From positions 1-8,643 of the forward strand of contig JAIOTF010000141.1 in NCBI GenBank assembly GCA_021107195.1: DNA of 8,643 nucleotides, in the 5' to 3' direction. Source of the stretch: Anaerolineaceae bacterium. Its GTDB lineage: Bacteria > Chloroflexota > Anaerolineae > Anaerolineales > Anaerolineaceae. The notes under the pieces are model-generated. The model did not search any database, was not told where the DNA came from, and was given only the letters and a program-made list of their open reading frames with translations. A program made the translations under genes and the position numbers. This document shows, piece by piece, positions 6,864-8,643 of the stretch (its first letter is position 1; every line of letters starts with the position of its first letter).

Positions 6864-7903
6864 TGAACACACCCCAACATGAAATCCTTAGCGCTGGCCC
6901 GCTGCTGGATGCCAGCGGCAGCCTGACCACCGCCGGTTGGTCGCGCCAGCCAATGCTGGACTGCAACCTGGAAAAGGCCAACTTCTACGGGTTGAAATTC
7001 CTCCAGCCGCTGCGCGTCAAACGCTGGGACTACTACGCCATCTTCACTCCCACGCACTTCTTTTCCTTCACCATCTCAGACATCGGCTATCTGGGGATGA
7101 TCTTCGCCTATGTGCTCGATTTTGCCACAGCCACCTTTCAGGAAGAAGCCATCTCCGTACCTTTCGGCAGCCAGGTGGAACTGCCGCGCAACAGCCAGGA
7201 GGGTGTTAGCCATTTTGACAACAGCAAGGTCTCGCTGCGCTTCAGCGTGGAAAATGGCGCGCGCCATCTGGCGGTGAACTGGCCGCAGTTTGGCAGCACT
7301 TCACTGGCAGCGAACATAAACCTGGCCTGCCCGCCGGAGCATGAATCAATGACGATCGTTATCCCCATCGAGGAAAAGCGTTTCTATTACAATCGCAAGA
7401 TCAATTGCATGCCGGCCTCCGGCTGGGTGCGCTACGGCGACAGCGAACACAGCCTGAATCCGGAAACCTGTCTGGGCGGGCTGGACTGGGGCCGCGGGGT
7501 GTGGGCGTACAGCTCGTTCTGGCTGTGGGCCAGCGCCTCTGGCTTCCTGCCGGATGGGCGCACGATCGGGCTGAACATGGGCTACGGCTTTGGGGACACC
7601 TCTGCCGCCAGCGAGAATGCCTTCATCCTCGACGGACGGGTGCACAAACTGGGCACGCTGAAATTCGAATATGACTCACAGCACTTCATACGCCCCTGGC
7701 GGATGAAAGACGAAGATGGCCGCCTGGAGCTGGTCTTTACACCCTTCTATGAGCGCGTGGCAAAGACCGACCTGAAACTGCTCAACAGCGAGGTGCACCA
7801 AATGTTTGGCCGCTACCGCGGTACGATGGTCACCAACGAGGGCCAGTCGCTGATCATCGAGAACCTGGTCGGTTTCGCCGAAGAGCACCACGCCAAATGG
7901 TAA
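6863..7903 (+). CDS. DUF2804 family protein of unknown function
   Basis: This 346-residue protein has no known reaction; I recognise it as DUF2804. Family-like blocks are RVKRWDYYAIFTPTHFFSF and SDIGYLGMIFAYVLDF (about 52-88), the Trp/Gly-rich GGLDWGRGVWAYSSFWLWAS (208-227), a segment around IGLNMGYGFGDTSAASENAF (about 235-254), FTPFYERVAKTDL (291-303), and the ending FGRYRGTM...GFAEEHHAKW. The many aromatic and beta-prone segments suggest a beta-rich fold. I see no signal peptide or membrane helix, so it is probably cytoplasmic. Its ATG overlaps the kinase stop as TAATG (6861-6865), implying translational coupling; the only ribosome-site-like sequence is AGGAAAG about seven bases upstream, inside the kinase gene. 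The gene is clearly richer in G and C than the kinase, which hints at a different history for the two partners. A hairpin terminator candidate lies 28 bases after the stop. Confidence 0.88.
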   Translation: MNTPQHEILSAGPLLDASGSLTTAGWSRQPMLDCNLEKANFYGLKFLQPLRVKRWDYYAIFTPTHFFSFTISDIGYLGMIFAYVLDFATATFQEEAISVPFGSQVELPRNSQEGVSHFDNSKVSLRFSVENGARHLAVNWPQFGSTSLAANINLACPPEHESMTIVIPIEEKRFYYNRKINCMPASGWVRYGDSEHSLNPETCLGGLDWGRGVWAYSSFWLWASASGFLPDGRTIGLNMGYGFGDTSAASENAFILDGRVHKLGTLKFEYDSQHFIRPWRMKDEDGRLELVFTPFYERVAKTDLKLLNSEVHQMFGRYRGTMVTNEGQSLIIENLVGFAEEHHAKW

Positions 7904-7931
7904 ACAGGGAGTTTTGGGAAGAAATAATTAA

Positions 7932-7948
7932 AGGCCGCTTTGCGGCCT
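7932..7948. terminator. Bidirectional hairpin terminator candidate
   Basis: AGGCCGC and GCGGCCT form a perfect seven-base GC-rich stem with a TTT loop. Read on the minus strand it is followed by TTTAATTATTTC, a reasonable U-rich tail, so it suits termination of the small membrane protein gene coming from the right. Read on the plus strand, after the DUF2804 gene, it is followed by CTGATTGATC, a poor tail. It sits between convergent genes and may serve both. Confidence 0.7.
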
Positions 7949-7969
7949 CTGATTGATCATATCCTTTGC

Positions 7970-8034
7970 CGGGCATGGTCACGCTGTCTTGTCATTGCGC
8001 AACCCTTGCGGGATCACGGCAATCTCTATGCCCG
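7970..8034. repeat. Degenerate dispersed palindromic repeat
   Basis: This 65-base stretch is bounded by CGGGCAT (7970-7976) and ATGCCCG (8028-8034), which are exact reverse complements. Inside it are GTCATTGCG (7991-7999) and GGCAATCTC (8018-8026), which resemble the ends of the dispersed GTCATTGCGA...AAGCAATCTC palindromes known in many bacterial genomes. The centre holds a small CGCAA-CCC-TTGCG hairpin (7998-8010). It lies in non-coding DNA between convergent genes, the usual place for such elements. Assignment rests on pattern memory, and copies elsewhere in the genome cannot be seen here. Confidence 0.5.
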
Positions 8035-8047
8035 AAAACCAAATCCC

Positions 8048-8320
8048 TCACCGGCTGGTGACAGAAGGATCGTCCATCCGCAGGCGGCGGGCGCTGCCCG
8101 CTGGCTGATGCTCCTCGACAAGTTTACCGCGCGACTCCCCCGGACGGAAAACAATCACCAGGAAGGGCCCCAGCACCGGCAGCACCAGAGCCAGCAGCCC
8201 CCAGGCAAGATAATCCGGCCAGCCCAAACCACGACGGCCGCTTAAATACAATGCCGCCATCAGCAGCATTCCGATTTCCATGATGAGTAACAATAATAGA
8301 AGAAGGTCTCGTGTAGGCAT
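8048..8320 (-). CDS. Small two-helix membrane protein (PLDc_N-like)
   Basis: This 90-residue protein has two hydrophobic helices (about 5-27 and 36-58) and a charged C-terminal tail of about 30 residues. The second helix, WGLLALVLPVLGPFLVIVFRPG, resembles the short PLDc_N (phospholipase D-nuclease N-terminal) module found alone in many small bacterial membrane proteins; these have no established function. The start is well supported: AGGAG lies six bases before the ATG at 8320, and a perfect consensus promoter lies just upstream. Transcription runs leftwards towards the hairpin at 7932-7948. A longer reading frame on the same strand in another phase and one on the plus strand overlap it but lack these signals. 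Confidence 0.78.
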   Translation of the reverse strand: MPTRDLLLLLLLIMEIGMLLMAALYLSGRRGLGWPDYLAWGLLALVLPVLGPFLVIVFRPGESRGKLVEEHQPAGSARRLRMDDPSVTSR

Positions 8321-8362
8321 GCAGCACTCCTGGGCTATAGTGGATAGACTCTCTGCATGGTT

Positions 8363-8391
8363 ATTATAGGTTTTAATAGAACAAATGTCAA
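8363..8391 (-). promoter_or_regulatory. Perfect consensus sigma70 promoter for the small membrane protein
   Basis: On the minus strand TTGACA (8391-8386), a 17-base spacer and TATAAT (8368-8363) match the housekeeping consensus at every position. The transcript would start near 8356, leaving a leader of about 36 bases with a good ribosome site. A fully consensus promoter suggests strong, constitutive expression unless it is repressed. Confidence 0.88.
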
Positions 8392-8643
8392 ATGAAAGGA
8401 AAGGGATTCGGGATTGGGAAATCAGGGATTAGGGGAAAGCAGTTGGTTCTTAACGATAATAGACTTTTTCGATTCTTTCGAGGATACCATATATGGGGGC
8501 CAATAGGCAAAAAATATCCATAGCGTCCACTTATTCTACAAGAATTACCCCAAATTACCCCATCATTTTTCGAGTGAAGGTAACTCCACCGCCTCTATCC
8601 AATAAGGTGCAAATCAACTGATCTGAAAATACAACTTGTCAAA
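8392..8643. other. Apparently non-coding right end with short repeats
   Basis: I find no convincing gene in these 252 bases. They contain a G-tract cluster (8403-8435), the ten-base perfect palindrome CCATATATGG (8487-8496), and a tandem repeat of AATTACCCC (8543-8551 and 8553-8561). A 23-codon minus-strand reading frame (8450-8521, MDIFCLLAPIYGILERI...) is weakly reminiscent of the start of class I methyltransferases, but stops interrupt every longer frame around it. This may be decayed coding sequence or plain intergenic DNA. Confidence 0.5.
8403..8435 (+). repeat. G-quadruplex-type motif of GGGATT-like repeats
   Basis: Five runs of three or more G (8403-8405, 8410-8412, 8416-8418, 8425-8427, 8432-8435) are separated by loops of 4, 3, 6 and 4 bases. 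This meets the usual G3+N1-7 quadruplex pattern on the plus strand. It starts 11 bases beyond the -35 box of the consensus promoter for the small membrane protein, on the upstream side. Folding is predicted from pattern only. Confidence 0.55.

Noticed and set aside
7970..8034. A tRNA gene, suggested by the cloverleaf-like nested stems
   Set aside because: There is no recognisable T-loop (GTTCRANNC), anticodon arm or CCA-like acceptor layout; a palindromic repeat explains it better.
7940..8245. Plus-strand open frame of 101 codons after the DUF2804 gene
   Set aside because: It runs through the repeat element and antisense to the small membrane protein gene; its product is low-complexity Arg/Gln/Pro-rich and it has no good ribosome site.
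1..8643. CRISPR array, transposase or integrase genes, phage genes
   Set aside because: No regularly spaced repeats and no protein with mobile-element motifs were seen in any frame.

Overview
The window is bacterial chromosomal DNA with ordinary sigma70-type promoters, short Shine-Dalgarno-led genes and tight operon packing. I cannot name the organism from sequence alone. The UPF0397-type ECF transporter with a DUF62 enzyme, the hybrid kinase, DUF2804 and the dispersed GTCATTGCG...GCAATCTC type repeat would fit a Chloroflexota (Anaerolineae-like) genome or a related anaerobe. This is a low-confidence inference.

Left half, minus strand (4037 down to 1): a four-gene operon read right to left. 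A strong promoter at 4009-4037 drives a UPF0397-family ECF substrate-binding subunit (EcfS, 3400-3957). A 94-base gap with a long hairpin follows, then a double ATPase (1596-3305), an EcfT transmembrane subunit (763-1599) overlapping it by ATGA, and an S-adenosylmethionine hydroxide adenosyltransferase (DUF62, 749 down to the window edge, C-terminus cut off). Together they encode a complete ECF importer plus an enzyme that splits SAM into adenosine and methionine. The substrate is unknown; the enzyme points to methionine, adenosine or SAM metabolism.

Right half, plus strand (4158-7903): a divergently transcribed hybrid histidine kinase with the order membrane domain, PAS, HisKA, HATPase, degenerate receiver, intact receiver, HPt. 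Its stop codon overlaps the start of a DUF2804 gene (TAATG), so the two are probably translationally coupled. No DNA-binding response regulator is present in the window.

Right end (7904-8643): a hairpin at 7932-7948 can terminate transcripts from both sides. Next come a degenerate palindromic repeat and a small two-helix membrane protein gene on the minus strand (8048-8320) with a perfect consensus promoter. The last 250 bases appear non-coding and contain a G-quadruplex-type motif, a 10-base palindrome and a short tandem repeat.

The most interesting points are the SAM-cleaving enzyme inside an ECF importer operon, the large hairpin between EcfS and the energizing module, and the kinase with a D-to-E pseudo-receiver coupled to a DUF2804 protein.
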